64,000 bases of DNA, from positions 2,149,501 to 2,213,500 of the forward strand of contig NZ_CP110009.1 of NCBI RefSeq assembly GCF_025947305.1, in the 5' to 3' direction. The notes beneath the pieces are model-generated. The model did no database searches. It was not told where the DNA came from and was given only the letters and a program-made list of their open reading frames with translations. Source of the DNA: Flavobacterium sp. N3904. Lineage in GTDB: Bacteria; Bacteroidota; Bacteroidia; Flavobacteriales; Flavobacteriaceae. Below are positions 53,597-62,379 of the stretch, piece after piece. How positions within the stretch are numbered: position 1 is the first letter of the stretch; each line of letters starts with the position of its first letter. The translations under genes and the position numbers were made by a program.

Positions 53597-54460
53597 ATGA
53601 AGGATATAAAAATTATCGAATGTCCACGTGATGCAATGCAAGGTATAAAAGCCTTTATTCCTACCGAAAGAAAGGTGGCCTATATTCAATCTTTGTTGCG
53701 TGTAGGTTTTGATTCTATCGATTTTGGTAGTTTTGTTTCTGCAAAAGCCATACCTCAAATGCAAGATACGGCCGAGGTTTTGGAACAACTTGATTTATCA
53801 AAAACAAAAAGTAAATTATTGGCCATAATTGCCAATACGCAAGGAGCCACTCTGGCTTCTGAGCATGCTGCCATTCAATATTTGGGTTTTCCTTTTTCGA
53901 TTTCGGAGAATTTTCAAATGCGGAATACGCATAAAACGATTGCCGAATCCCTAATCACATTAAATGAAATACTAAACCTTGCTGATAAAACCAATAAGGA
54001 AGTTGTTGCTTATCTTTCTATGGGTTTTGGAAATCCGTACGGAGACCCATGGAATGTAGAAATAGTAGGAGAGTGGACTCAGAAATTGGCTGCTATGGGA
54101 GTGAAAATTTTGTCACTTTCAGACACAGTGGGTAGCTCAACACCTGAAATGATAGCATATTTGTTTTCGAATTTGATTCCACAATATCCCAACATTGAGT
54201 TTGGGGCCCATCTTCACACTACACCAGACAAATGGCTTGAGAAAATAGATGCTGCTTATAAAGGCGGCTGTCGACGTTTTGATGGCGCCATTCAGGGCTT
54301 TGGCGGTTGTCCTATGGCTACCGATAATTTGACTGGCAACATGCCAACGGAGAAATTATTGTCCTATTTTACAGTTCAAAAAGAAAATACCAATTGCAGT
54401 CCAATGAGTTTTGAAAGTGCTTACAACGAGGCTTCTAAATTATTTGGTGATTTTCATTAA
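53597..54460 (+). CDS. Hydroxymethylglutaryl-CoA lyase
   Basis: A 287-residue TIM-barrel enzyme splitting HMG-CoA into acetyl-CoA and acetoacetate (leucine degradation or ketone-body route). IIECPRDAMQGIKAFIPTERK is the substrate-binding N-terminus (R in PRD), followed by FGSFVSAKAIPQM, a metal-site end FGAHLHTTPDKW, and the lyase signature FGGCPMATDNLTGNMPTE. The start at MKDIKII is chosen over an upstream TTG. It may also represent a related DRE-TIM enzyme, but the signature fits HMG-CoA lyase well. Confidence 0.92.
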   Translation: MKDIKIIECPRDAMQGIKAFIPTERKVAYIQSLLRVGFDSIDFGSFVSAKAIPQMQDTAEVLEQLDLSKTKSKLLAIIANTQGATLASEHAAIQYLGFPFSISENFQMRNTHKTIAESLITLNEILNLADKTNKEVVAYLSMGFGNPYGDPWNVEIVGEWTQKLAAMGVKILSLSDTVGSSTPEMIAYLFSNLIPQYPNIEFGAHLHTTPDKWLEKIDAAYKGGCRRFDGAIQGFGGCPMATDNLTGNMPTEKLLSYFTVQKENTNCSPMSFESAYNEASKLFGDFH

Positions 54461-54587
54461 TTTCGGTGTTTCTTCAAAAATGCTTTAAATAAACGGGTTA
54501 AACCTTAATAATTTAGAATTTTTATCGTTACTTTAGTTTGGGGTTTTATATAAATAAAATTCTATCTAAAATTAAACTGGCAAAAGT

Positions 54588-55139
54588 ATGGGTTATTCTT
54601 TTTTTAATAGAATTTTAGGTATCGTATCAGTTGCAGTATTTTGTTTTTCCTGTACAAATGACGTAGATTTTAATCAAGTTGATGAGTTCAATGCACAACC
54701 GGTCTATACAACAAATTTGGCTTACTTTGACCTAATCGCCAGTGACTTTATTGTTAATGGAACAGAACAAAGTGTTTTTTCACACGTCGCCGTTCTGGAT
54801 TTATTTAATTCTTCTTTTTTTGATGAAAATTTAGTTGGAGCCGATTTATTTTTCAAGGTTAATAATACCATAAATAGGGCCTATGTACTTAATATGACAT
54901 TTTTTGACAACCAAAATCAGCCACTTTATAATGTGAATTTATCGGTGCCTTCTTATACAGGAACGGATGATACGGTAACAAAAACAGTTGTGTTCGATAC
55001 TACAAATCTTGACGTTTTGAAGAATTCAACAAAAATAAATTTTGTACTCATTATGCTTCCTGGTCCACCATTAACTGCAAATAGTACTGGGCATATTAAG
55101 TTAAGTTCAAGTGTAACCGCCTATTTAGATATAAAATGA
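54588..55139 (+). CDS. Lipoprotein coupled to the DUF5723 barrel gene
   Basis: A 183-residue protein with a lipobox (ILGIVSVAVFCFSC). The body is beta-rich (NINFVLIMLPGPPLT, GHIKLSSSVTAYLDIK). No family is recognised with certainty; it resembles small DUF4270-like lipoproteins of Bacteroidota. Its stop overlaps the start of the DUF5723 gene (ATGA at 55136-55139), so the two are translationally coupled and probably work together in the outer membrane. Confidence 0.75.
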   Translation: MGYSFFNRILGIVSVAVFCFSCTNDVDFNQVDEFNAQPVYTTNLAYFDLIASDFIVNGTEQSVFSHVAVLDLFNSSFFDENLVGADLFFKVNNTINRAYVLNMTFFDNQNQPLYNVNLSVPSYTGTDDTVTKTVVFDTTNLDVLKNSTKINFVLIMLPGPPLTANSTGHIKLSSSVTAYLDIK

Positions 55140-56539
55140 GAAAAATAATAATCGTTTTATGTCTGTCAATGTCGTTCTATTGTTCTGCTCAAAACAAAGA
55201 AATCCTATATAATTTCACACCGCAACCCCAGTCTTTATTGACAAATCCAGGAGCCGATGTAAAGTATAAATGGTTTTTTGGAGTTCCGTTATTATCTGGA
55301 ATTTCGGCGAATGTAGGTTCAACAGGATTTAATGTTTATGATTTATTTGCCAATAATGGAGTGAACTTCACCACCAAAGTTGAGAATGTGGTAGCATCTA
55401 CCAACAGGAATGATTATGTCACTGCCAATCAGCAATTAGAATTATTTACTGGCGGTTTTAGGGTAGGTGGTACCGAGAGTAAATCCTATGTTTCTTTTGG
55501 AATGTATCAAGAACTTGATTCTTTTATATATGTTCCCACAGATATTGCTATTTTATCTTTGTACGGGAATAATAATTATATTGGAAAGTCTTTTAATTTG
55601 GGTGATTTGGATCTAAAAACAGAATTGTTGTCTGTTTTTCATGTTGGATTCAACAAGCAAATTAATGAAAAACTTATATTGGGAATTCGAGGCAAAATTT
55701 ATTCGAGTATTTTCAATGCTACGTCAACGCACAATTCAGGATATTTGTATACCCAACAAGGTTCAGATTTGATTTATGATCAGGCAATAAATTCCAATTT
55801 AGAACTTAATACTTCTGGTGCTGCTAAGTATTTAGACGAAAATTATGATGGAGATGCCGGCAGTGATATAGTTGATGATATTAAGGAGAAAGCCTTTTTT
55901 GGTGGGAATTTAGGGCTAGGATTAGATCTAGGATTAACGTATTATTCCCAAAAGAATATTCAAATAACGGCAAGTTTGGTTGATATCGGATTCATCAAAC
56001 ACACACAAGAAGTGGAGAGTTTTACTTTCAAGGGGAATTATGTTTTTAAAGGACTTAATGCAGATTTCAATAATGGCGGAAATATAAGCGATGCTTACGA
56101 GGATTTTAAAGATGCTGTTCCTTTAGACACTATTTATAATAATTATGCCACGCAACGACCATTAAAGTTTTACTCTTCCTTTCAATATTCATTTGAGGAA
56201 GAAAGACAAACAGAATGCAATTGTGAAACCGATGAAGATTCATGGTACAGAAGCGCCGTTGGAGCCCAGCTTTTTGCGATGTCGACACCAAGAGCACCAA
56301 TGCTGGCGCTAACTGCTTATTACAGAAGAAGAATCCTAAAGGGATTGCAAATGAAAGCAACATATACTATTGATTCTTATTCGTATAAAAATATTGGTTT
56401 GGGATTGTCAACGAAAATTGGAGTCGTAAATTTTTATGTTCTAGCCGATAATCTTCTGGCTTATTCAGATCTCGCCAAGGCAAATGCACTCTCGTTTCAA
56501 GTAGGGTTTAACATTATTTCTGGAGGCAGCAGAAAATAA
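55136..56539 (+). CDS. DUF5723 outer-membrane beta-barrel protein
   Basis: A 467-residue exported protein with a signal peptide (MRKIIIVLCLSMSFYCSAQ). It has the DUF5723 pattern: FTPQPQSLLTNPGADVKYKWFFGVPLLSG at the N-terminus, long alternating strands, and a C-terminal barrel ending FQVGFNIISGGSRK. Predicted transmembrane barrel; function unknown. Coupled to the lipoprotein gene by the ATGA overlap and closed by a strong terminator. Confidence 0.83.
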   Translation: MRKIIIVLCLSMSFYCSAQNKEILYNFTPQPQSLLTNPGADVKYKWFFGVPLLSGISANVGSTGFNVYDLFANNGVNFTTKVENVVASTNRNDYVTANQQLELFTGGFRVGGTESKSYVSFGMYQELDSFIYVPTDIAILSLYGNNNYIGKSFNLGDLDLKTELLSVFHVGFNKQINEKLILGIRGKIYSSIFNATSTHNSGYLYTQQGSDLIYDQAINSNLELNTSGAAKYLDENYDGDAGSDIVDDIKEKAFFGGNLGLGLDLGLTYYSQKNIQITASLVDIGFIKHTQEVESFTFKGNYVFKGLNADFNNGGNISDAYEDFKDAVPLDTIYNNYATQRPLKFYSSFQYSFEEERQTECNCETDEDSWYRSAVGAQLFAMSTPRAPMLALTAYYRRRILKGLQMKATYTIDSYSYKNIGLGLSTKIGVVNFYVLADNLLAYSDLAKANALSFQVGFNIISGGSRK

Positions 56540-56563
56540 AATTCAGTTTAAAAAAGCTTTTTT

Positions 56564-56614
56564 AACCATTAAAATTAAGTTTCATTTAGTGAAAAGTGCT
56601 TAATTTTAATGGTT
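56564..56614. terminator. Bidirectional terminator between DUF5723 and the P-type ATPase
   Basis: A 16-bp perfect stem (AACCATTAAAATTAAG with its complement) and a TTTCA/TGAAA hairpin in the loop, serving both convergent genes. Confidence 0.85.
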
Positions 56615-56620
56615 TTTATT

Positions 56621-59137
56621 TTAGTGAATTCCTTTTTTTCTTTTATAAAGTTTATAAAATTCTACCCAAAATACAGAAACAAAAGCCACTAAAATACTCA
56701 AACCCACTTGTGAAAGAGTAATTATATCAAACATAAAAAAAGTTCTAAAAAGCGGAATGTATAAAATAGCTGCAGTAAGTAAAATGGTCATTCCGATAAT
56801 CATTATGACCAAATTGTTTTTGTATTTTAAAGTTGTAAGCACTGAATAATAAAAGGAACGATTGGCCAATGTTAGAAAAATATTGGAAGCAATTAATGTT
56901 AAAAAAATAATAGTTCGAGTTACGTTTTCGGTATAACCCCATTTAACTCCATGTTGATAAACAAGTAAAAGCCCTAGTGTGATTACAATTCCTTGAATTA
57001 TACTAATTGCGATTTCTTTTAGATTGAAAAAAGTATTGGTAAACGGACGAGGTTTTTCTAACATTAAATTACTTTCCATGGGTTCATTTTCATAAATTAT
57101 AGAACAAGTTGGTCCCATAATTATCTCTAAGAAAATAATATGAACAGGGGAGAAAATATTAGGATATATCCATCCTAAAACCAAAGGAATAAAAACAATT
57201 AAAATAATGGGAATATGAATGGATAATATGTATCGAATGGCTTTTTTTAGATTAATATAAATTTTTCGTCCCATTGCAATAGCGTCGGTCATCTTTGCAA
57301 AATCGTCATCTATCAAGATTAAGTTGGCTGCTTGTTTGGCTATTTCAGTTCCTTTTTTTCCCATTGCAATTCCAATATGAGCAGATTTCAAGGCCGGTCC
57401 ATCGTTTACACCATCACCAGTCATGGCTACAATTTGGTTGTTGTCTTTTAGGGCTTTTATAATTTTGAGTTTGGCTTCAGGAAACATTCTGGTAAAAATG
57501 GTTGTTTCCATTACTTTTTCTTTCAAAGTGGCATCATCCATGGTCATGAGTTCGTCGCCATTTAATATTTTTTCTGGGTTTTTGAAACCAATTTGTTTGG
57601 CAATTGTTGCAGTGGTTAGTGCATTATCTCCAGTAACAATTTTTACTAAAATCCCAGCTTTATAAAAAGTTTCTAAAACTGCTTTTATATTTTCTTTTGG
57701 TGGATCATAAAAAGCGACGAGTCCTTTAAAATCAAATTTAAATTCTTGTTGTGTTTTTGGGTAATTGGTTCCTGAGAAATTGGCAACTCCAACGCCTAGA
57801 ACGCGAAACCCTTTTTCAGCCATAGTTTGAACCGCTTTTAGGATTTTTTGAGTCTGTTCATCAGACAAATGAGAGCTGGCTATCAAAGCTTCGGGGGCAC
57901 CTTTGGCGGCAATAATTCGGTTTCCATTTTTATTTTCGAAAATATGGGTCATCATCGGTGGTTTTCCGCTCAATGGGTATTCATGGACCAAATTATAATT
58001 GGGACGTTCATCTTTGATTTCCATTTTTGTATAAGCATCATGGAGCGCCATTTCCATTGCATCAAAGGGAATAGGTTCGCTGGACCACATCGAAAGGCTT
58101 AGTAATTCTTGCTCTTCGGTAGATAATTGAATTTTATTTTTATTGCTGTTGTCATTTAAAGAATCGGTTTCAAAAAGATACCATTGCGCCAAACTCATTT
58201 TATTTTCGGTAATTGTACCTGTCTTATCGGTGCATATTACTGTTGCGCTTCCTAGTGTTTCTACCGTTTTGGTTTGTTTTACAATAACCCCCATTTTCAT
58301 TAAACGATAGGCGCCCAAAGCCATAAAAGTAGCAAAAGCTACCGGAATTTCCTCTGGTATAATGCTCATCGCCAAGGTCAGGGCTTTTAATAAACTGTCG
58401 AGCAAAACTCCGGAATTATAGAAATTTATTCCCCAAACAATAAGGAAGACGACCAGTCCGATAAGGGACATTTTGGTAACAAAATTGGAAATCTGAATTT
58501 GCAGTGGTGTTTTTTCTTCAGCGATACTTTCTAAGCTTGTGCCTATTTTTCCCAATCGGGTTTGGTTTCCAATTGCGGTTACTTCACAAATAGCCAATCC
58601 AGAAGCCACTATAGTGCCTTGAGAAACGTCTTTATTGTCGCTTTTTTCATTTTTAAAAACGGCCAAAGATTCTCCGGTCAGTATGGATTCATTTACCGAA
58701 AAATCGTTGGACTGAATAATAATGCCATCAGCGGGAATGAAAGTTCCTTCTTCACATTGGATACTATCTCCCAGAACAATTTCCTCAGAAGGAATTTCAA
58801 TTAGTTCACCATCTCGAATCACTTTGCTTTTTGGCTGTGTTAATTTATGCAAGGCTTCAATAGCATTACGACTCTTAGATTCTTGATAAAGTGAAATGGT
58901 AGATACCAATAGAATTGCAGCTGCCATGAATATTCCGTTGCCATATTCACCAGTAATAAAATAGATACTGGTAGCAGTTAATAATAACAAAAACATGGGC
59001 TCTTTTATCATATCAATAATAGAAGACAGTACATTGTTTTTCTTTTGATGTTCTAATGAATTGCTACCATTTTTGATTCTGGATTGTTCGACTTCAATTT
59101 TGGTTAATCCTGATATTGAGTGGTTTGTTGGTGTCAT
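56621..59137 (-). CDS. Cation-translocating P-type ATPase
   Basis: An 838-residue ATPase with an N-terminal actuator domain (LTGES at 153-157), ten-helix-type membrane topology, the M4 motif IIPEEIPVAF (261-265), phosphorylation site CTDKTGTITENKM (Asp304), TGDNALTTATIAKQIGF and MTGDGVNDGPALKSAHIGIAMG. It belongs to the P2 (Ca/Na/H) type. The ion-binding M4 has PEEIP where Ca-ATPases have PEGLP; the ion is therefore uncertain. Monocistronic; divergent from guaB. Confidence 0.9.
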   Translation of the reverse strand: MTPTNHSISGLTKIEVEQSRIKNGSNSLEHQKKNNVLSSIIDMIKEPMFLLLLTATSIYFITGEYGNGIFMAAAILLVSTISLYQESKSRNAIEALHKLTQPKSKVIRDGELIEIPSEEIVLGDSIQCEEGTFIPADGIIIQSNDFSVNESILTGESLAVFKNEKSDNKDVSQGTIVASGLAICEVTAIGNQTRLGKIGTSLESIAEEKTPLQIQISNFVTKMSLIGLVVFLIVWGINFYNSGVLLDSLLKALTLAMSIIPEEIPVAFATFMALGAYRLMKMGVIVKQTKTVETLGSATVICTDKTGTITENKMSLAQWYLFETDSLNDNSNKNKIQLSTEEQELLSLSMWSSEPIPFDAMEMALHDAYTKMEIKDERPNYNLVHEYPLSGKPPMMTHIFENKNGNRIIAAKGAPEALIASSHLSDEQTQKILKAVQTMAEKGFRVLGVGVANFSGTNYPKTQQEFKFDFKGLVAFYDPPKENIKAVLETFYKAGILVKIVTGDNALTTATIAKQIGFKNPEKILNGDELMTMDDATLKEKVMETTIFTRMFPEAKLKIIKALKDNNQIVAMTGDGVNDGPALKSAHIGIAMGKKGTEIAKQAANLILIDDDFAKMTDAIAMGRKIYINLKKAIRYILSIHIPIILIVFIPLVLGWIYPNIFSPVHIIFLEIIMGPTCSIIYENEPMESNLMLEKPRPFTNTFFNLKEIAISIIQGIVITLGLLLVYQHGVKWGYTENVTRTIIFLTLIASNIFLTLANRSFYYSVLTTLKYKNNLVIMIIGMTILLTAAILYIPLFRTFFMFDIITLSQVGLSILVAFVSVFWVEFYKLYKRKKGIH

Positions 59138-59241
59138 AATTGAAAAGTGATGTTATAAAAAAAAGAAGGTATCATTCTTTTTTCACCATGCAATTTAAAA
59201 ATAAATTAGGGGAGTTAGGTGTTTTTTAGCTTAAGATTGTC

Positions 59242-59249
59242 TATATTTG
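59242..59249 (+). promoter_or_regulatory. -7 box (TATATTTG) of guaB
   Basis: A perfect TAnnTTTG, 26 bp before the ATG at 59276. Confidence 0.6.
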
Positions 59250-59275
59250 CACGCAATTCAACTAGAAATTGCAAC

Positions 59276-60748
59276 ATGAAAGCACATATCTCCAAGATTG
59301 TCGGTGAGGGTTTAACCTACGATGATGTATTATTAGTTCCCAATTACTCAAATGTTCTTCCACGCGAAGTGAGTATCCAATCCAAATTTTCAAGAAATAT
59401 TACATTAAATGTTCCTATTGTATCTGCAGCTATGGATACAGTAACCGAAAGCGCAATGGCAATAGCTATGGCACAGGAAGGTGGAATAGGTGTTTTGCAT
59501 AAAAACATGACGATCGAACAACAGGCAGCCAAAGTGCGTAAAGTAAAACGTGCTGAGTCTGGAATGATTATCGATCCTGTAACTTTGCCAATGTCTTCTA
59601 CTGTAGCTGATGCAAAAGCGGTTATGAAAGAATATGGTATTGGAGGTATTCCGATTGTTGATGAGAATAGAATTCTAAAAGGAATCGTTACCAATAGAGA
59701 TTTGCGTTTTGAAAAAAATGGTTCAAGACCTATTGTTGAGGTAATGACAAGCCAAAATCTGGTAACCGTTGCCGAAGGAACTTCATTGGAACAGGCTGAA
59801 GTAGTTTTGCAAGGACATAAAATTGAAAAACTTCCTGTAGTAAATGACAAAAAAGAGTTGGTTGGTTTAATTACTTTTAGAGATATTACCAAACTGACTC
59901 AAAAACCAAATGCCAATAAAGATAAATTTGGTCGTTTGAGAGTAGCAGCCGCTTTGGGTGTTACAGCCGATGCTGTTGAAAGAGCAACGGCTTTGGTAAA
60001 CGCTGGAGTTGATGCCGTAATTATTGATACTGCTCACGGTCATACCAAAGGTGTGGTTGATGTATTGAAAGCCGTAAAAGCCAAATTCCCAAACCTAGAT
60101 GTAATTGTTGGAAATATTGCCACTCCAGAAGCTGCCTTGTATTTGGTAGAAAATGGTGCCGATGGTGTAAAAGTTGGAATAGGACCTGGTTCTATTTGTA
60201 CAACCAGAATCGTTGCAGGTGTTGGTTTTCCTCAATTTTCTGCAGTGCTGGAAGTAGCTGCGGCTATAAAAGGAACTGGTGTTCCCGTAATTGCAGATGG
60301 TGGAATTCGTTATACAGGAGATATTCCAAAAGCGATTGCTGCTGGTGCTGATTGTGTTATGCTAGGTTCATTATTGGCAGGAACAATGGAATCTCCGGGT
60401 GAGACTATTATTTTTGAAGGAAGAAAATTCAAATCGTATAGAGGAATGGGGTCTGTTGAAGCGATGCAGGAAGGATCGAAAGACCGTTATTTCCAAGATG
60501 TGGAAGACGATGTGAAGAAACTGGTTCCAGAAGGAATTGTGGGTCGTGTACCGTATAAAGGAGAACTTAACGAAAGCATGCAACAATTCATTGGTGGTCT
60601 TCGTGCCGGAATGGGGTATTGCGGTTCAAAAGATATTGCTACCTTACAGGATACTGGTCGCTTTGTTCGAATCACTGCCAGTGGTATCAACGAAAGTCAT
60701 CCGCATAATGTGACGATTACAAAAGAAGCTCCGAATTATTCGCGATAA
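59276..60748 (+). CDS. guaB: Inosine-5'-monophosphate dehydrogenase
   Basis: A 490-residue NAD-dependent enzyme of GTP synthesis. The TIM barrel is interrupted by two CBS domains (~90-215: [42 protein letters not shown]). The catalytic loop [15 protein letters not shown] carries the active Cys; [23 protein letters not shown] and [10 protein letters not shown] bind IMP. The start is [11 protein letters not shown], not the upstream frame that reads through the promoter. An unknown small gene follows 10 bp later. Confidence 0.96.
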   Translation: MKAHISKIVGEGLTYDDVLLVPNYSNVLPREVSIQSKFSRNITLNVPIVSAAMDTVTESAMAIAMAQEGGIGVLHKNMTIEQQAAKVRKVKRAESGMIIDPVTLPMSSTVADAKAVMKEYGIGGIPIVDENRILKGIVTNRDLRFEKNGSRPIVEVMTSQNLVTVAEGTSLEQAEVVLQGHKIEKLPVVNDKKELVGLITFRDITKLTQKPNANKDKFGRLRVAAALGVTADAVERATALVNAGVDAVIIDTAHGHTKGVVDVLKAVKAKFPNLDVIVGNIATPEAALYLVENGADGVKVGIGPGSICTTRIVAGVGFPQFSAVLEVAAAIKGTGVPVIADGGIRYTGDIPKAIAAGADCVMLGSLLAGTMESPGETIIFEGRKFKSYRGMGSVEAMQEGSKDRYFQDVEDDVKKLVPEGIVGRVPYKGELNESMQQFIGGLRAGMGYCGSKDIATLQDTGRFVRITASGINESHPHNVTITKEAPNYSR

Positions 60749-60758
60749 TAATAATTTG

Positions 60759-61157
60759 ATGAATTTAAAATTTAAATTAAAAGAAATAGTTGAGGTCGAA
60801 ATCTATTCTGGTTTTTATGAGATATTTGTTTTAGGAGGTTTTTATGTTGAAGCAAATCCTGATTTTTTTGTGCAAATACAAAATATTAAAACAAATGATG
60901 TGATTCTTTTAAAGGAGAAATCATTAAAAGCAAGAGATTATAAAAATGGCTCAAGGGCAGTTAAATTTTTTGGTTTTGAAGTTACTGAATATGGGAAATA
61001 TAATATATCAGTTCATAATTATGAAGATATAATTGTTAAGTATAACATGCCGATGTTGTTTTCGTTTATTTTTAATTCTTTATTTTTTAGATTATTAACT
61101 TGTAGACCAGCACAAAAAACGATAGAATTGGATGAGATAGAAATACTAATATCTTAA
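60759..61157 (+). CDS. Unrecognised protein cotranscribed with guaB
   Basis: A 132-residue protein starting at MNLKFKLKEIVEVEIYSGF. It has no signal peptide. The N-terminal two-thirds look beta-rich (FYEIFVLGGFYVEANPDFFVQIQ, AVKFFGFEVTEYGKYNISVHNYEDIIVKYN). The segment PMLFSFIFNSLFFRLLTC is hydrophobic and could be membrane-associated or a buried helix. No family recognised; similar small proteins may be lineage-specific. It lies 10 bp behind guaB, and a terminator follows. Confidence 0.65.
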   Translation: MNLKFKLKEIVEVEIYSGFYEIFVLGGFYVEANPDFFVQIQNIKTNDVILLKEKSLKARDYKNGSRAVKFFGFEVTEYGKYNISVHNYEDIIVKYNMPMLFSFIFNSLFFRLLTCRPAQKTIELDEIEILIS

Positions 61158-61177
61158 ATATTTAGTTTAATACACTT

Positions 61178-61209
61178 AAAAGGTGCAAGATTCAGTTCTT
61201 GCACCTTTT
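61178..61209 (+). terminator. Terminator after guaB operon
   Basis: A 13-bp stem AAAAGGTGCAAGA/TCTTGCACCTTTT with a 6-nt loop, then T. Confidence 0.9.
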
Positions 61210-61228
61210 TTGTTTGCTTTATCTATGG

Positions 61229-61275
61229 GCACGAGCGGGGCGCTCGCGGGGGTTATGTGATCACCCCTTTTTTTG
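61229..61275. repeat. GC-rich palindromic element
   Basis: An unusually GC-rich ~35 bp in AT-rich DNA: CGAGCGGGGCGCTCG (palindrome with a GGG centre at 61232-61246), directly followed by GGGGT...ACCCC and a T-run. It lies between the guaB terminator and the restriction-modification operon. It is reminiscent of dispersed CGAGCG/CGCTCG palindromes of Bacteroidota that I recall. Role unknown. Confidence 0.55.
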
Positions 61276-61314
61276 GTGCAGGTTTATTCATCAATTTGTT
61301 TTCGTTTGTAGTGG

Positions 61315-62379
61315 TTATTTTAGTACTAATTCGGTCAATATTTGTTTAATGTTTAAATGTTTTGCGTCTTGAATTTTTTTAGCGTGTTCTGCAACCAAGT
61401 CAATCCAATCGAATAGTTTGGTTTTGTCAGTTGTTTTGGTTTCCCAATATTCAGAAAGTTCAAAAGCTGATGTTTGCATAATAGTTTCAACAATAGTAGG
61501 AATATTGTCAAACAAGTTTAAAAATATTCGTGGAACTTTCGGATAGATTTCATTTCCAACTGTGTAATCTCTTTTTCCTCCTGCAGTAAATAAATCTCTA
61601 ACATTAGGGCAAATAACAGCTTCACGTGTTACTAGCCAAATTGCAAGTCTTCCAAATTTGTCGCCTTTATTTCCAAAAAGTTCGGGGAAATAAACCATAG
61701 CTCGATTTTTCAGTTCTTGCTTTTCCTTTAAAGATAAATTATTCCAAATTTTGATAACAATATTACTTGGTTTACTGTCGTTTTCTGCATCCATCCACCA
61801 AAGTTCTTCTCCTGGTTTTAGTTTGCTTTTGTAGTAGTCAACAATTGGTCTGATTGGGTTTTCATTTTTTCTCAAACTGTCGTAAGGCGTTTTGATTTTA
61901 TCAAAAATGGTGTTACCTTTTTCCAAATTCATATCAATCAAATAACGTGGTGAATGTGTTACCACAACTTCGGAAAGTACTTCTTCATATGGACGACAAC
62001 GAAATTCTATCGGACTTGCTAATTTAGCAAACAGCATAAAAATACGTTCAACACTATCAACTCTTGTGCCTTCTAAAACACTATTTCCTGTAGTTTTCCA
62101 ATGATTTTGGGTTGTTGTTTTTACTTCAATTCCATAATATTTTTTCGCAACAATATCGGGGAATTTTTGCCCACCAATTAACTCAATTGAATTTTCAAAG
62201 ACCGTTCCTACAGCTAAATCTGTCATTACATCTCTCACATAAGGTTCTAAATTTCTACCTAAAAGAGTAGCTACTTTTTGAGAAGATTTTTGAGCGTGTA
62301 CATTAAGTTCTGAAATTGTTGAATTAAGCAACAAATCAAATTCACTTCTGTTTGGGTCCGAATTTACTGAAACTATCAT
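61315..62379 (-). CDS. Type II restriction endonuclease (PD-(D/E)XK type)
   Basis: A 354-residue nuclease, last gene of the restriction-modification operon. The active-site motif is F-PD-IVAKKYYGI-EVK-TTT (Pro-Asp at 74-75, Glu-Val-Lys at 85-87), a typical PD-(D/E)XK core. The rest is unlike families I can name with certainty. Its ATG overlaps the TGA of the methyltransferase (ATGA at 62376-62379), so the two are translationally coupled. The recognition site cannot be deduced. Confidence 0.85.
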   Translation of the reverse strand: MIVSVNSDPNRSEFDLLLNSTISELNVHAQKSSQKVATLLGRNLEPYVRDVMTDLAVGTVFENSIELIGGQKFPDIVAKKYYGIEVKTTTQNHWKTTGNSVLEGTRVDSVERIFMLFAKLASPIEFRCRPYEEVLSEVVVTHSPRYLIDMNLEKGNTIFDKIKTPYDSLRKNENPIRPIVDYYKSKLKPGEELWWMDAENDSKPSNIVIKIWNNLSLKEKQELKNRAMVYFPELFGNKGDKFGRLAIWLVTREAVICPNVRDLFTAGGKRDYTVGNEIYPKVPRIFLNLFDNIPTIVETIMQTSAFELSEYWETKTTDKTKLFDWIDLVAEHAKKIQDAKHLNIKQILTELVLK

